Positions 63,942-64,000 of a DNA stretch of 64,000 bases are shown in pieces. The stretch lies in contig CAJJAT010000006.1 in the NCBI GenBank assembly GCA_905182175.1, forward strand, positions 1 through 64,000, given 5' to 3'. The notes under the pieces were generated by a model. That model was not told the DNA's origin. It ran no database searches and was given only the letters and a program-made list of their open reading frames with translations. The stretch is from Flavobacteriales bacterium UBA1494. GTDB taxonomy: Bacteria; Bacteroidota; Bacteroidia; Flavobacteriales_E; Vicingaceae. The position numbers and the translations under genes are program-made. Each line of letters begins with the position of its first letter. The first letter of the stretch is position 1.

Positions 63942-64000
63942 ATGACGCTAAGTACAGAAAATAAACAAGAAATTTTCGAAAAATTCGGAAATTCAAAGAC
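63942..64000 (+). CDS. rpsO: Ribosomal protein S15, 5' end only
   Basis: The first 19 complete codons read MTLSTENKQEIFEKFGNSK, which match the N-terminus of Bacteroidota S15 (helix 1). The gene runs off the window edge. S15 binds the central domain of 16S rRNA early in small-subunit assembly. It has its own promoter at 63,911 and is a separate transcription unit from accD. Confidence 0.88.
   Translation, partial: MTLSTENKQEIFEKFGNSK

Noticed and set aside
1-64000. CRISPR arrays, tRNA or rRNA genes, intact insertion sequences
   Set aside because: No regularly spaced repeats, no conserved rRNA stretches, no cloverleaf I could recognise, and no transposase with an intact frame.

Overview
The window is a low-GC, chromosomal stretch of a Bacteroidota bacterium, most likely a member of Flavobacteriales. 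Four things support this: C-terminal type IX secretion (T9SS) sorting domains on several exported proteins; the Bacteroidota -7 promoter box TAnnTTTG in front of many genes, often only 5-25 bases from the start codon; a TamL-type lipoprotein Omp85; and the general gene content (split transketolase, Paa epoxidase, RhlE-like helicase, AI-2E permease). I see no rRNA, tRNA, CRISPR array or intact transposase.

Positions 1-17,000 are accessory. The opening block (1047-4175) has a Crp/Fnr-family regulator, an exported propeller-like protein, an Ig-like protein and a DoxX-like membrane protein. Perfect FNR-type boxes (TTGAT-N4-ATCAA) sit before the first and last of these three, and the regulator carries the matching E-x-x-S-R recognition helix. 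Positions 4200-12,100 hold mostly same-strand single genes separated by long spacers rich in palindromes. Two spacers share a structured element of about 44 bp that brackets one gene-plus-spacer unit, which resembles a gene-cassette array. Several genes here are broken (an FkbM methyltransferase with one in-frame TAA and two exported proteins with frameshifts), while a CYTH protein and an RlmG-like methyltransferase look intact. Divergent to a serine beta-lactamase-like lipoprotein lies a PETase-like polyester hydrolase fused to a T9SS sorting domain.

Positions 17,217-22,363 form a compact seven-gene stress operon led by a one-Cys OhrR repressor: two medium-chain reductases, an NAD(P)-binding epimerase-like protein, the peroxidase Ohr, a lipoprotein DJ-1/PfpI protein and a VOC/glyoxalase protein. 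The set suggests combined removal of organic hydroperoxides and the carbonyl products of lipid oxidation. A strong terminator closes it.

Positions 22,400-26,300 are sparse, with an FKBP lipoprotein, a dead Crp/Fnr gene and a T9SS protein. Positions 26,300-39,000 are mostly core genes: a THI5/NMT1-like protein with a membrane glycosyltransferase, the GTPase YchF, a split transketolase whose two halves flank a secreted von Willebrand A protein, and a minus-strand paaE-A-B-C-D operon for phenylacetyl-CoA epoxidase.

Positions 39,000-58,000 mix intact genes (YceI lipoprotein, DEAD-box helicase, MBL hydrolase, mutarotase-like protein, Amt, TlpA-like thioredoxin, RecQ, AI-2E permease) with decaying ones: a frameshifted DUF2490-like/PepSY-like pair, a T9SS fragment, and an MBL-fold gene with two in-frame TGA codons at positions where relatives are expected to have Trp. 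Dispersed palindromic repeats occur at 4.2 kb, 43.4 kb, 48.4 kb and 49.6 kb. The window closes with conserved genes: a cold-shock protein, a SpoU-family methyltransferase divergent from tamL, class I fructose-bisphosphate aldolase, accD and the start of rpsO.
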